13,237 nucleotides of DNA from Bacteroidales bacterium UBA1199 (GTDB lineage: Bacteria; Bacteroidota; Bacteroidia; Bacteroidales; UBA932): positions 22,842-36,078 of the forward strand of contig DBXZ01000002.1 in NCBI GenBank assembly GCA_002309795.1. The letters are read 5' to 3'. The notes beneath the pieces were generated by a model that was given only the letters and a program-made list of their open reading frames with translations, had not been told where the DNA came from and searched no databases. Both the position numbers and the translations under genes were made by a program. Below, piece after piece: positions 1 through 5,882 of this stretch; positions within the stretch are counted from its first letter, which is position 1, and each line of letters starts with the position of its first letter.

Positions 1-2105
1 TCGTGGTTGCCGGCGCAGGAGACGGCTGCCTTGAAGAAGTCCGGATAGGAGAGGATGGCTGCGGTGGACATGAAGCCGCCGCCGCTGTGTCCGTGGATAC
101 CTACGCGGGTGATATCGATAAAGTTATGGCGGGCAGCCAGCTGCTGGATGGCATACTTCTGGTCTTCCAGACCGTAGTCGCGCAGGTTGCCGTAGCCGAA
201 GTTGTGATACCACTTGGAACGGTTCGGGTGACCGCCGCGGTTACCCACGGTGACCACGATGAAACCGATCTGGGCCAGACGGTCCTTGCGGGTGAAGCCG
301 CTGCTCCAAGCCTCCGAGTTACCCTCGACCTGCGGGCCGGGGTAGACGTAGTCGATGATCGGGTAGGTCTTGGTGGAGTCGAAGTCGTAGGGCTTGTACA
401 TATAACCGTAGAGGTCGGTGACGCCGTCGGCTGCCTTGACCTTGAAGGGGGTCGGGAACTGATAGCCGGCTGCGAGCAGTTGCGAGAAGTCGGCGGTATC
501 CAGTGCGCATACCTTCCGGCCGTTCGCGTCGAAGACCGTGGCCATCGGTGCGCAATCCACACGGGAATAGGTATTTACAAAGTAGCGGGAGTCGTCGCTG
601 AAGCTGGGAACGGTGGAGTTGTAGTTCGCCTCGTCCAGGCACTTCATGCCTTTGCCGTCCAGGCCTACGCGATAGACGTGGCCGTTGTACGGGTTTTCAT
701 TCTTGTCCACACCCATCGCCAGGAAATAGACCACGCGGGCCTTTTCGTCCACGGAGAGAATGCTCTCCACGTGGAATGCGCCGTTGGCCACCGGGTTCTT
801 GAGCGTACCGTCGGCGCCGTAGAGGTAGAGGTTCGCCCAGCCGTTGCGCTCGCTCCACCAGAGCATCTCGCTGCCGTCGCTGAGCAGGCGGAGCGGCCGC
901 GTCTCCACATAGGTGTTGAGGCGCTCTTCAATCACGGGCTTCGCAATCGTATCGTTCACGTTCACCGTGCAGATATCCACCCGCTTGAGGTCGCGGCTGG
1001 TGCGCTGGATGTAGAACTTTTCGTTGTCGCCCAGCCAGACGAACTGCGGATAATCCGCATTGGCGTCTTTGTTGAGCATGGGTTTGTTCAGAATGTCGAT
1101 GGTCTGGTCCTTGAAAGCATCCACATTGATGGTGCGCTGGCTTTCATCCGCCATGTTGAAGAGGCAGAGATAGTCGACGGGGCCGGGCTCGCCGGGCATC
1201 TGGTACTTGTAGGATTCCAGCGTGGGACGCGGCTGCGAGGTAGCGCGGATTACCCAAAGCTCCTTGACAGGACGCATGTCGAACTTGGGAATGGCGAAGC
1301 GGCTGCCGTCCGGCGACCAGAGCGCGGAAGCGAACATGCGGGTGGTCGTATCTTTCACCTCGGCTGCGCGGTAGTTGCTGCCGCCGTAGTAGAATTCAGC
1401 CGTAGCGTCGGTCGTGAGGCGGTGCTCCACGACGGTAGAATCCTTGTCGTCTTCCATCAGTTTGCGCACGTCGTCGATGCTCATCCAGTAGAGGTCGCGA
1501 TTCTTGGTGTAGAGCGCGCGGGTTCCGTCGGGCGAGATGTTGGCCCAGCGGGGATAATCCTTGATTTCATCTTCTTCCGTGACATCCTTCAGGGTGTTGG
1601 AAGCGATATCGTATTCGAAGCGGAAAATCTTGTTCTCTTTCTTGGGCTTCTCGGGCTTCTTGTCCTTTGCCTCGTCCTTCTTCTCCCCCTCTTTCACCTC
1701 GTCTTTTTTCTTCTTGTCCTTCTTTTCTACCATCTGCGTGCTCTTGATTTCGAAGGTGAACTTGCTGTCGTCACGCAGTTTGAGTTTCATGAGCGGAATG
1801 TGCTTGGCATCGAAGGGATCCTTTACGATTTCGGAAAGTTCCATCGCCAGCTTTTCCATATCGAAGACAGGCGTGCGGGTTCCCTTGGCAGCATCAACAA
1901 TATAATATTGTGTGCCTTCCGAAGTTTCCCAGCGATACCAGAAGCGGTCGGAGTCGCTGAACCAGTGCGGACGCACCTCCAGGGAGTGAACCATGGCGCG
2001 GACCTTCTTTGCGGAATACTGGTCGGCGAGTTCGTAGTTGGGCTGGGCCATTGCCGCGCCGCAGCACAGCAGGAGAACCAGCGTTAAGGAGAGTCTTGCT
2101 TTCAT
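1..2105 (-). CDS. Secreted S9-family (DPP IV-like) serine peptidase, C-terminus cut by window edge
   Basis: This is an exported prolyl-oligopeptidase-fold peptidase that probably removes dipeptides from peptides in the periplasm or at the cell surface. The start at 2105 gives a clear signal peptide (MKARLSLTLVLLLCCGAAMAQ), likely cut after AMA. Residues about 30-560 look like the DPP IV beta-propeller, with segments such as LWSPDGSRFAIPKF and WWSERNGWANLYLYGADG. The alpha/beta-hydrolase domain follows, with the nucleophile motif GHSGGGF; the serine is residue 674 (codon 84-86). The window holds 701 codons; the catalytic Asp and His should lie in the missing C-terminus. Residues 127-159 form a Lys/Glu/Asp-rich low-complexity insertion. 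The gene starts 4 bases after the stop of the upstream phosphoesterase, so the two are probably co-transcribed. The exact cleavage specificity cannot be told from the sequence. Confidence 0.93.
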   Translation of the reverse strand, partial: MKARLSLTLVLLLCCGAAMAQPNYELADQYSAKKVRAMVHSLEVRPHWFSDSDRFWYRWETSEGTQYYIVDAAKGTRTPVFDMEKLAMELSEIVKDPFDAKHIPLMKLKLRDDSKFTFEIKSTQMVEKKDKKKKDEVKEGEKKDEAKDKKPEKPKKENKIFRFEYDIASNTLKDVTEEDEIKDYPRWANISPDGTRALYTKNRDLYWMSIDDVRKLMEDDKDSTVVEHRLTTDATAEFYYGGSNYRAAEVKDTTTRMFASALWSPDGSRFAIPKFDMRPVKELWVIRATSQPRPTLESYKYQMPGEPGPVDYLCLFNMADESQRTINVDAFKDQTIDILNKPMLNKDANADYPQFVWLGDNEKFYIQRTSRDLKRVDICTVNVNDTIAKPVIEERLNTYVETRPLRLLSDGSEMLWWSERNGWANLYLYGADGTLKNPVANGAFHVESILSVDEKARVVYFLAMGVDKNENPYNGHVYRVGLDGKGMKCLDEANYNSTVPSFSDDSRYFVNTYSRVDCAPMATVFDANGRKVCALDTADFSQLLAAGYQFPTPFKVKAADGVTDLYGYMYKPYDFDSTKTYPIIDYVYPGPQVEGNSEAWSSGFTRKDRLAQIGFIVVTVGNRGGHPNRSKWYHNFGYGNLRDYGLEDQKYAIQQLAARHNFIDITRVGIHGHSGGGFMSTAAILSYPDFFKAAVSCAGNH

Positions 2106-2109
2106 AGTT

Positions 2110-2619
2110 TTATAGAGTTGTTTTGATCTGTTTTTCCCATTGTCCGACCTCCATGTCGGTGATCTTTCCGTCGGCAATCCGGAATCGCAGGGCGGTCTGG
2201 ACCAGGTGGAAACCGAAGTTGCCGGCAGCGCCCGGGTTGAGCGTAAGCATCCCGAAATGCTTGTCGTTCATAACTTTGAGGATGTGCGAATGGCCGCAGA
2301 CGAAGAGATTCGGCCGGTGGGCTGCAATCAGTTGCAGCGCTTTGCCGTCGTAGCGGCCGGGGTAGCCGCCGATGTGCATCATCAGTACCTTCATCCCTTC
2401 CACGGTGAAAACCTGCACCGGCGGACAGCAGCGGCGGATGTCGGCCCCGTCGCAGTTGCCGTAGACAGCAACCAGCGGTTTGAAGGCCGCGACCGCATCG
2501 TGGACGGCCAGCGTGCCGAAGTCGCCGGCATGCCAGACGGTATCGACCGGCGCGAGGAAATCCCGCACCCGGGCGTCCCACAGGCCGTGCGTATCCGATA
2601 TGAGTCCGATGGTTGCCAT
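2110..2619 (-). CDS. YfcE/MJ0936-type metallophosphoesterase
   Basis: This is a small cytoplasmic calcineurin-like phosphoesterase of 169 residues, normal for the YfcE/MJ0936 group, which hydrolyses phosphodiesters with two metal ions. The metal-ligand motifs are all visible in order: D9-x-H11 in LISDTHG, GD at 32-33 (HAGDF), GNCD at 54-57, H82 (MMHIGG) and GHSH at 109-112. I chose the ATG at 2619 because it puts the first motif at residue 9, as usual in the family. An upstream in-frame TTG at 2643 would lie inside the predicted promoter element TACTTTTG. It is the first gene of a pair with the S9 peptidase, 4 bases apart. The natural substrate is unknown. Confidence 0.93.
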   Translation of the reverse strand: MATIGLISDTHGLWDARVRDFLAPVDTVWHAGDFGTLAVHDAVAAFKPLVAVYGNCDGADIRRCCPPVQVFTVEGMKVLMMHIGGYPGRYDGKALQLIAAHRPNLFVCGHSHILKVMNDKHFGMLTLNPGAAGNFGFHLVQTALRFRIADGKITDMEVGQWEKQIKTTL

Positions 2620-2640
2620 CCGCTTCCCGAAGAAAGTTTC

Positions 2641-2648
2641 CAAAAGTA
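2641..2648 (-). promoter_or_regulatory. Bacteroidota -7 promoter element for the phosphoesterase/S9 peptidase pair
   Basis: TACTTTTG on the minus strand matches the TAnnTTTG -7 consensus of the primary sigma factor in Bacteroidota. It ends 21 bases before the chosen ATG. The -33 side is only T-rich (about 2670-2674), without a clean TTG. It lies back to back with the rsmE promoter. Confidence 0.6.
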
Positions 2649-2655
2649 CGAATTT

Positions 2656-2686
2656 TTCTGCACGCTGCGAAAAAGTGTTACCTTTG
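2656..2686 (+). promoter_or_regulatory. rsmE promoter (-33 TTCTG, -7 TACCTTTG)
   Basis: TACCTTTG at 2679-2686 is a perfect match to TAnnTTTG, and a TTCTG at 2656-2660 sits 18 bases upstream as a possible -33 element. Only 6 bases separate the -7 element from the rsmE ATG, so the transcript should be leaderless or nearly so. Confidence 0.65.
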
Positions 2687-2692
2687 TCTGCG

Positions 2693-3460
2693 ATGGAACT
2701 CTTTTATTCACGGGATATCGCGCAGGGCGGCACCGTTTTGCCCGCTGACGAATCGAACCACTGCGTACGGGTGCTCCGCCACCGTGCGGGAGACAGGATC
2801 GACGTGGTGGACGGCACGGGCAACCGCTATCTCTGCGAGATCGAAGAGGCCGACCCGCGAGGCGTGCGTTTCCGGATTCTGGAGCGCCAGGAGGGATTCG
2901 GATCGCATCCCTACCGTCTGCAGATGGCCGTCGCTCCGCCCAAGAATATAGACCGGTTCGAATGGTTCGCGGAGAAGGCCACTGAAATCGGCGTGGATAT
3001 CATCACCCCGCTCTTCGGCGAAAACTCGGAACGCAAGGTCTTCAAGCCCGAGCGTGTGGAACGCATTCTGGTGAGCGCCGCCAAGCAGTCGCACAAAGGG
3101 GCGATCCCTTCTCTGGAGCCGGCCGTGACGGTCAAAGAGTTCCTCTCCGCCCATGCAGACGACGACGCGCTGCGCTGCATCTGCTACTGCGACGATACCG
3201 CCTCGCTGGGCGTCGAGAAGCGACCGTTGACCGAAGTGCTGCGCGAAGCTTTTCCGCCCGGCACCGATGCCGCTTCCCCCGGATCCGCCGCCCGCCCCGT
3301 GATTCTGATGATCGGGCCGGAAGGAGACTTTTCCCGTGCGGAAATTGCGCAGGCTGTGGCCTCCGGCTGGCTGCCCGTTTCGCTGGGTGAGAGCCGCCTT
3401 CGCATAGAAACGGCGGCCATCGCTGCGACCGCCGCCGTCTATTTCGCCTTCGGCGTATAG
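2693..3460 (+). CDS. rsmE: 16S rRNA (uracil-1498-N3)-methyltransferase RsmE
   Basis: RsmE is a SPOUT-class enzyme that uses SAM to methylate N3 of U1498 in 16S rRNA, in the cytoplasm on the assembled small subunit. The 255-residue protein has the expected layout. The N-terminal PUA-like part begins MELFYSRDI and contains NHCVRVLRHRAGD. The catalytic knot domain has PPKNIDRFEWFAEKATEIGV, SERKVFKPERVERI, SAAKQSHKG, IGPEGDF (208-213 are GPEGDF) and SLGESRLRIETAAIAATAA near the end. The ATG at 2693 gives the standard family N-terminus; the reading frame is open further upstream, but that stretch is antisense to the phosphoesterase. It is transcribed divergently from the phosphoesterase, and no co-transcribed partner is obvious. 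A Pro/Ala/Ser-rich insertion near residues 190-202 makes it slightly longer than the usual 240 or so residues. Confidence 0.96.
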   Translation: MELFYSRDIAQGGTVLPADESNHCVRVLRHRAGDRIDVVDGTGNRYLCEIEEADPRGVRFRILERQEGFGSHPYRLQMAVAPPKNIDRFEWFAEKATEIGVDIITPLFGENSERKVFKPERVERILVSAAKQSHKGAIPSLEPAVTVKEFLSAHADDDALRCICYCDDTASLGVEKRPLTEVLREAFPPGTDAASPGSAARPVILMIGPEGDFSRAEIAQAVASGWLPVSLGESRLRIETAAIAATAAVYFAFGV

Positions 3461-3476
3461 TGTTACTGTTCCTACC

Positions 3477-3562
3477 GTGGCTACTGTCCCGTTGTTCGAG
3501 GGAGTAGCCGCATTTTCCCGGCTTTTTGTGGCTACTGACACACAAAATGGGACAGTAGCCAT
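3477..3562. repeat. Four-armed inverted repeat cluster between rsmE and the hypothetical gene
   Basis: Four copies of a GGCTACT core alternate in orientation: 3477-3490 (forward, GTGGCTACTGTCCC), 3501-3509 (reverse, GGAGTAGCC), 3528-3537 (forward, GTGGCTACTG) and 3549-3562 (reverse, GGGACAGTAGCCAT). The outer arms pair perfectly over 13 bases (3478-3490 with 3549-3561). Alternatively, two smaller hairpins form: 3479-3490 with 3500-3509, and 3529-3537 with 3553-3561. It may act as a terminator for rsmE or be a palindromic repeat element. No T-run follows, so simple intrinsic termination is not obvious. Confidence 0.75.
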
Positions 3563-3637
3563 GGCTGCCCAGTTCCGGCTCCAGTCGCACGGCATGTTAT
3601 TTGTACTTCTATTTAGCGAATTGTAATATCTGATGCC

Positions 3638-4138
3638 ATGAGAAGAATCACACTGTTGTTTGCACTGCTTTCCCTCGGGCTGGTCGCCAATGCTCAGCGT
3701 ATCAATTATGGATGGTCTCAAGGACCGGAATCAAATCAAATCTTTGTCGATCCGGCCGGCCAGAATATCACGATTGGCTATGGTATAAATGGCTGGATTC
3801 CTTTCAATGACGCCGTCGGTTATTCCGTATATGGAAGCCGCTACCGCAAGGCAAAAGACAATCAAGGCTGGGGTATTTTCCTTTCTACGGTCGTTGCGCC
3901 CCTGAGCGGCTTGTTGCTCGTTTACGGGATCGATGAGGGCGGCCCCGTTCCTGCCATCATCGGCGGTGTTGCCCTGGCGGGAAGCCTGGGCGCAGGTATT
4001 CCGCTATGGTCGAAGGGCCGGAAAGAACTCGACTGGATGCTGAATGATTATTCTCAGCGCTATGGCCCGAAACCTACGACCGCTTCCGTCTCATTTGGCG
4101 CTACGAAAAATGGCATCGGCTTCGCGCTGAACTTTTAG
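3638..4138 (+). CDS. Small exported or envelope-associated hypothetical protein
   Basis: I do not recognise a named family for this 166-residue protein. It begins with a clear signal peptide, MRRITLLFALLSLGLVANAQ, probably cut before the glutamine at residue 20. The mature part starts with an aromatic/Gly-rich stretch (RINYGWSQGPES, ITIGYGINGW). Two hydrophobic Gly/Ala-rich segments follow, about residues 78-97 (GIFLSTVVAPLSGLLLVYGI) and 104-123 (PAIIGGVALAGSLGAGIPLW), then GRKELDWMLNDYSQRYGPKP and a short tail ending GIGFALNF. The terminal aromatic and alternating pattern suggest a membrane-associated envelope protein, but that is inference. The gene stands alone between two regions of inverted repeats and has no convincing TAnnTTTG promoter. 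Codon use is less C-ending than in its neighbours, hinting at lower expression or different ancestry. Confidence 0.8.
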   Translation: MRRITLLFALLSLGLVANAQRINYGWSQGPESNQIFVDPAGQNITIGYGINGWIPFNDAVGYSVYGSRYRKAKDNQGWGIFLSTVVAPLSGLLLVYGIDEGGPVPAIIGGVALAGSLGAGIPLWSKGRKELDWMLNDYSQRYGPKPTTASVSFGATKNGIGFALNF

Positions 4139-4143
4139 CCTTG

Positions 4144-4183
4144 GCACTTATCTCGCTGTGTGACAGCGAGATATTTAAAGTGC
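4144..4183 (+). terminator. Strong hairpin after the hypothetical gene
   Basis: TATCTCGCTGT (4149-4159) and ACAGCGAGATA (4163-4173) form a perfect 11-base stem with a 3-base GTG loop. The flanks GCACTT (4144-4149) and AAGTGC (4178-4183) can add an outer stem. It starts 5 bases after the stop codon at 4136-4138. There is no long T-run, so it may be a transcript-stabilising hairpin or a weak terminator serving the convergent genes. Confidence 0.6.
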
Positions 4184-4253
4184 TACCCGCGCCGCAGTGT
4201 TTTTGCCTTCGGCGCATAGTTCCAATTTGTTCCGGTTTTGCGGAAGAGATTTC

Positions 4254-4361
4254 CACGAAAGGAACGTACGGAAGGTTTCGCTCCTTTCGTGTCCACATTT
4301 AACCGGAAATGCCGTGTTTTCTTGCCACGAAAGGTATGCCGCGGTTCCCTCATGCCTTTCG
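4254..4361. repeat. Two related inverted repeats downstream of metK
   Basis: The first unit pairs CACGAAAGGA (4254-4263) with TCCTTTCGTG (4282-4291), a perfect 10-base match around an 18-base loop. The second unit pairs CGAAAGGTATG (4328-4338) with CATGCCTTTCG (4351-4361), 11 bases with one G-T wobble. Both share the CACGAAAGG left arm (second copy 4326-4334). They lie between the convergent hypothetical gene and metK and may be bidirectional terminators or palindromic repeat elements. The rest of the 232-base gap shows no gene. Confidence 0.7.
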
Positions 4362-4370
4362 CGGTTGTTC

Positions 4371-5606
4371 TTATAGAAACTTCTCCCGGCAGAGGTTTAC
4401 CGCGTCGAGAAGCTCCCAGCCGAAGAACTGGATGGTGCGGCGGACGGGCTTCTTGTCGCGGACGAGTTCCACTTCGCGGGTGAAGGGGTCTCGGCCGAAG
4501 TGGCCGTAGGCGGCCGTCGGTTCGTAGATGGGATTCTTCAGACCGTAGCGTTCGATGATGGCGGCCGGACGCAGGTCGAACGTTTCGCCGATCTTTACGG
4601 CCAGTTCGCTGTCGCTCAGGCGGCTGTGCGAAGTTCCGTAGGTATTCACGAAGATGCTCACCGGGCGCGCGATCCCGATGGCATAGGAGAGCTGGATGAG
4701 CGTGCGGTCCGCCACGCCGGCGGCCACCATGTTCTTGGCGATGTGCCGTGCGGCATAAGCGGCGCTGCGGTCTACCTTGCTCGGATCCTTGCCGGAGAAG
4801 GCGCCGCCGCCGTGCGATGCGCTGCCGCCGTAGGTGTCCACGATGATCTTGCGGCCCGTCAGGCCCGTATCTCCGTGCGGCCCGCCGATGATGAACTGGC
4901 CGGTGGGATTGACGTGCAGGATAAAGTCGCCGCGGAACAGCCGCGCCGTCTTTTCCGGCAGCTGGGCCACGAGGCGAGGAATCAGGATTTCCCGCACGTC
5001 GGATTCAATGCGCTCGCGCGCGATACCTTCGTCATGCTGCGTGGAGAGCACGATCGTGTGGATGCGCTGCGGCACGCCCGCCTCGTCGTATTCAATCGTG
5101 AACTGGCTCTTGGCGTCGGGCCGCAGATAGGGCATGGGGGAGGGGGTCTCCCGGCGGATGGCAGCCAGTTCGTGAAGGATATGGTGCGAGAGGGTCAGCG
5201 GGAGCGGCATGTAGTTGTCGGTTTCGTTCGTGGCGTAACCGAACATGATGCCCTGGTCGCCGGCGCCCTGCTCGGCGGCTTCCGCGCGGTTCACGCCCAT
5301 CGCGATGTCGCCGCTCTGCGACTGGATGGCGGAGACCACGCCGCAGGAGTCGGCGTCAAAGCGGTATTCGCTGCGGGTATAGCCGATTCGGCGGATGGTT
5401 TCGCGGGCGATGGCCTGCACGTCGGCGAAGGTCCGGGTGGTCACCTCGCCGCCCACGACCACCAGTCCGGTGGTTACAAAAGTTTCACAGGCCACGTGGG
5501 CGTTCTCGTCTTTGCGGAGGCATTCGTCCAGGACGGCGTCGGATATCTGGTCGGCCACCTTGTCCGGATGGCCTTCCGAAACGGATTCAGAAGTAAAAAG
5601 ATACAT
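4371..5606 (-). CDS. metK: S-adenosylmethionine synthetase (methionine adenosyltransferase)
   Basis: MetK makes S-adenosylmethionine from methionine and ATP in the cytoplasm, releasing phosphate and pyrophosphate. The 411-residue protein carries the family signatures: [18 protein letters not shown] at 6-23 (H13, D15 and K16 contact ATP and metal), the [12 protein letters not shown] hexapeptide region, [21 protein letters not shown], and the phosphate-binding loop [20 protein letters not shown]. No key residue seems missing. It is slightly longer than the E. coli enzyme and within the bacterial range. The ATG at 5606 gives the standard N-terminus. It is transcribed alone, divergent from the TonB-dependent receptor and convergent with the hypothetical gene. 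Its leader holds a SAM-II-type riboswitch with a terminator, so SAM should shut off its own synthesis. Confidence 0.98.
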   Translation of the reverse strand: MYLFTSESVSEGHPDKVADQISDAVLDECLRKDENAHVACETFVTTGLVVVGGEVTTRTFADVQAIARETIRRIGYTRSEYRFDADSCGVVSAIQSQSGDIAMGVNRAEAAEQGAGDQGIMFGYATNETDNYMPLPLTLSHHILHELAAIRRETPSPMPYLRPDAKSQFTIEYDEAGVPQRIHTIVLSTQHDEGIARERIESDVREILIPRLVAQLPEKTARLFRGDFILHVNPTGQFIIGGPHGDTGLTGRKIIVDTYGGSASHGGGAFSGKDPSKVDRSAAYAARHIAKNMVAAGVADRTLIQLSYAIGIARPVSIFVNTYGTSHSRLSDSELAVKIGETFDLRPAAIIERYGLKNPIYEPTAAYGHFGRDPFTREVELVRDKKPVRRTIQFFGWELLDAVNLCREKFL

Positions 5607-5614
5607 GGTCGTAT

Positions 5615-5647
5615 AAAAAAAATAAATCCTGCGCAGTGCGAGGATTT
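5615..5647 (-). terminator. Intrinsic terminator in the metK leader (riboswitch expression platform)
   Basis: On the minus strand AAATCCT (5647-5641) pairs perfectly with AGGATTT (5630-5624). A further CGC/GCG can stack around an ACT loop if one C is bulged. Eight T residues follow (5622-5615), ending 8 bases before the metK ATG. The 5' arm lies inside GTCAAATCC (5650-5642), which is the exact complement of part of the aptamer. Confidence 0.88.
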
Positions 5648-5674
5648 GACGCCCGGCTGTAGCCAGTGTAAAAG

Positions 5675-5730
5675 AGGTTCGTTTTAGCCTTTTTTAGAGT
5701 GGTTGCAAGCAGTCAAATCCATCCACTGTG
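5675..5730 (-). ncRNA. SAM-II riboswitch aptamer upstream of metK
   Basis: Read on the minus strand, the leader has the conserved elements of the SAM-II (SAM_alpha) class in the right order. P1 is AGTGG (5727-5723) pairing with CCACT (5702-5698). The loop contains GGATTTGAC (5720-5712) and GCTTGCAA. An A-rich linker (CTAAAAAAG) and the 3' motif GCTAAAA (5687-5681) follow. SAM-II binds S-adenosylmethionine in a compact H-type pseudoknot of about 50 nt, which fits this length. The weakest part is the pseudoknot helix: by eye I can draw only GCTT with AGGC, including one G-U pair. Placement in front of metK supports the call, since SAM is that enzyme's product. Confidence 0.87.
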
Positions 5731-5735
5731 TCCGA

Positions 5736-5767
5736 CAAAGGTACGGCGAAAATCCGGATTTGCAAAA
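5736..5767 (-). promoter_or_regulatory. metK promoter (-33 TTTTG, N19, -7 TACCTTTG)
   Basis: On the minus strand TTTTG (5767-5763) is followed after exactly 19 bases by TACCTTTG (5743-5736). This is a textbook Bacteroidota sigma-ABfr promoter. Transcription would begin around 5728-5733, so the SAM-II aptamer starts at the very 5' end of the message and the leader is about 125 nt. Confidence 0.8.
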
Positions 5768-5826
5768 TGTTTTTTATGTATTAAAAAATCGCGCTGTTTT
5801 CTATGAAAATATCCGTAGAGAATACA

Positions 5827-5834
5827 TATATTTG
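5827..5834 (+). promoter_or_regulatory. -7 promoter element for the TonB-dependent receptor
   Basis: TATATTTG matches TAnnTTTG exactly and lies 48 bases upstream of the receptor ATG, predicting a leader of roughly 40 nt that is A-rich just before the start. I see no clear TTG at the -33 position, only a TTTTC around 5797-5801. Confidence 0.65.
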
Positions 5835-5882
5835 CATGTTGTAATAGACACAAAAACCAACCATTTTTAACTATAACCTTTT

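Noticed and set aside
3..2087. 694-residue open frame on the plus strand
   Set aside because: It is antisense and codon-aligned to the S9 peptidase, which has signal peptide, propeller and GHSGGG motif. The plus-strand product shows no family features.
2620..2643. TTG start for the phosphoesterase at 2643
   Set aside because: It lies within the predicted -7 promoter element, and the ATG at 2619 gives the typical short N-terminus.
2480..2692. N-terminal extension of rsmE
   Set aside because: The added residues are antisense to the phosphoesterase, cross the divergent promoters and precede the standard RsmE N-terminus MELFYSRDI.
4139..4370. Possible small gene in the gap between the hypothetical protein and metK
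   Set aside because: The short open frames here cross the inverted repeats, run into metK in antisense, and have no promoter or recognisable product.
5651..5667. GGCTACAGCC on the minus strand in the metK leader as a fifth copy of the GGCTACT repeat at 3477-3562
   Set aside because: Only six to seven bases agree, and the segment is a small self-complementary hairpin within the leader. Chance similarity is enough.
4500..5687. 395-residue open frame on the plus strand across metK
   Set aside because: It is antisense to a fully conserved SAM synthetase and runs into the riboswitch leader.
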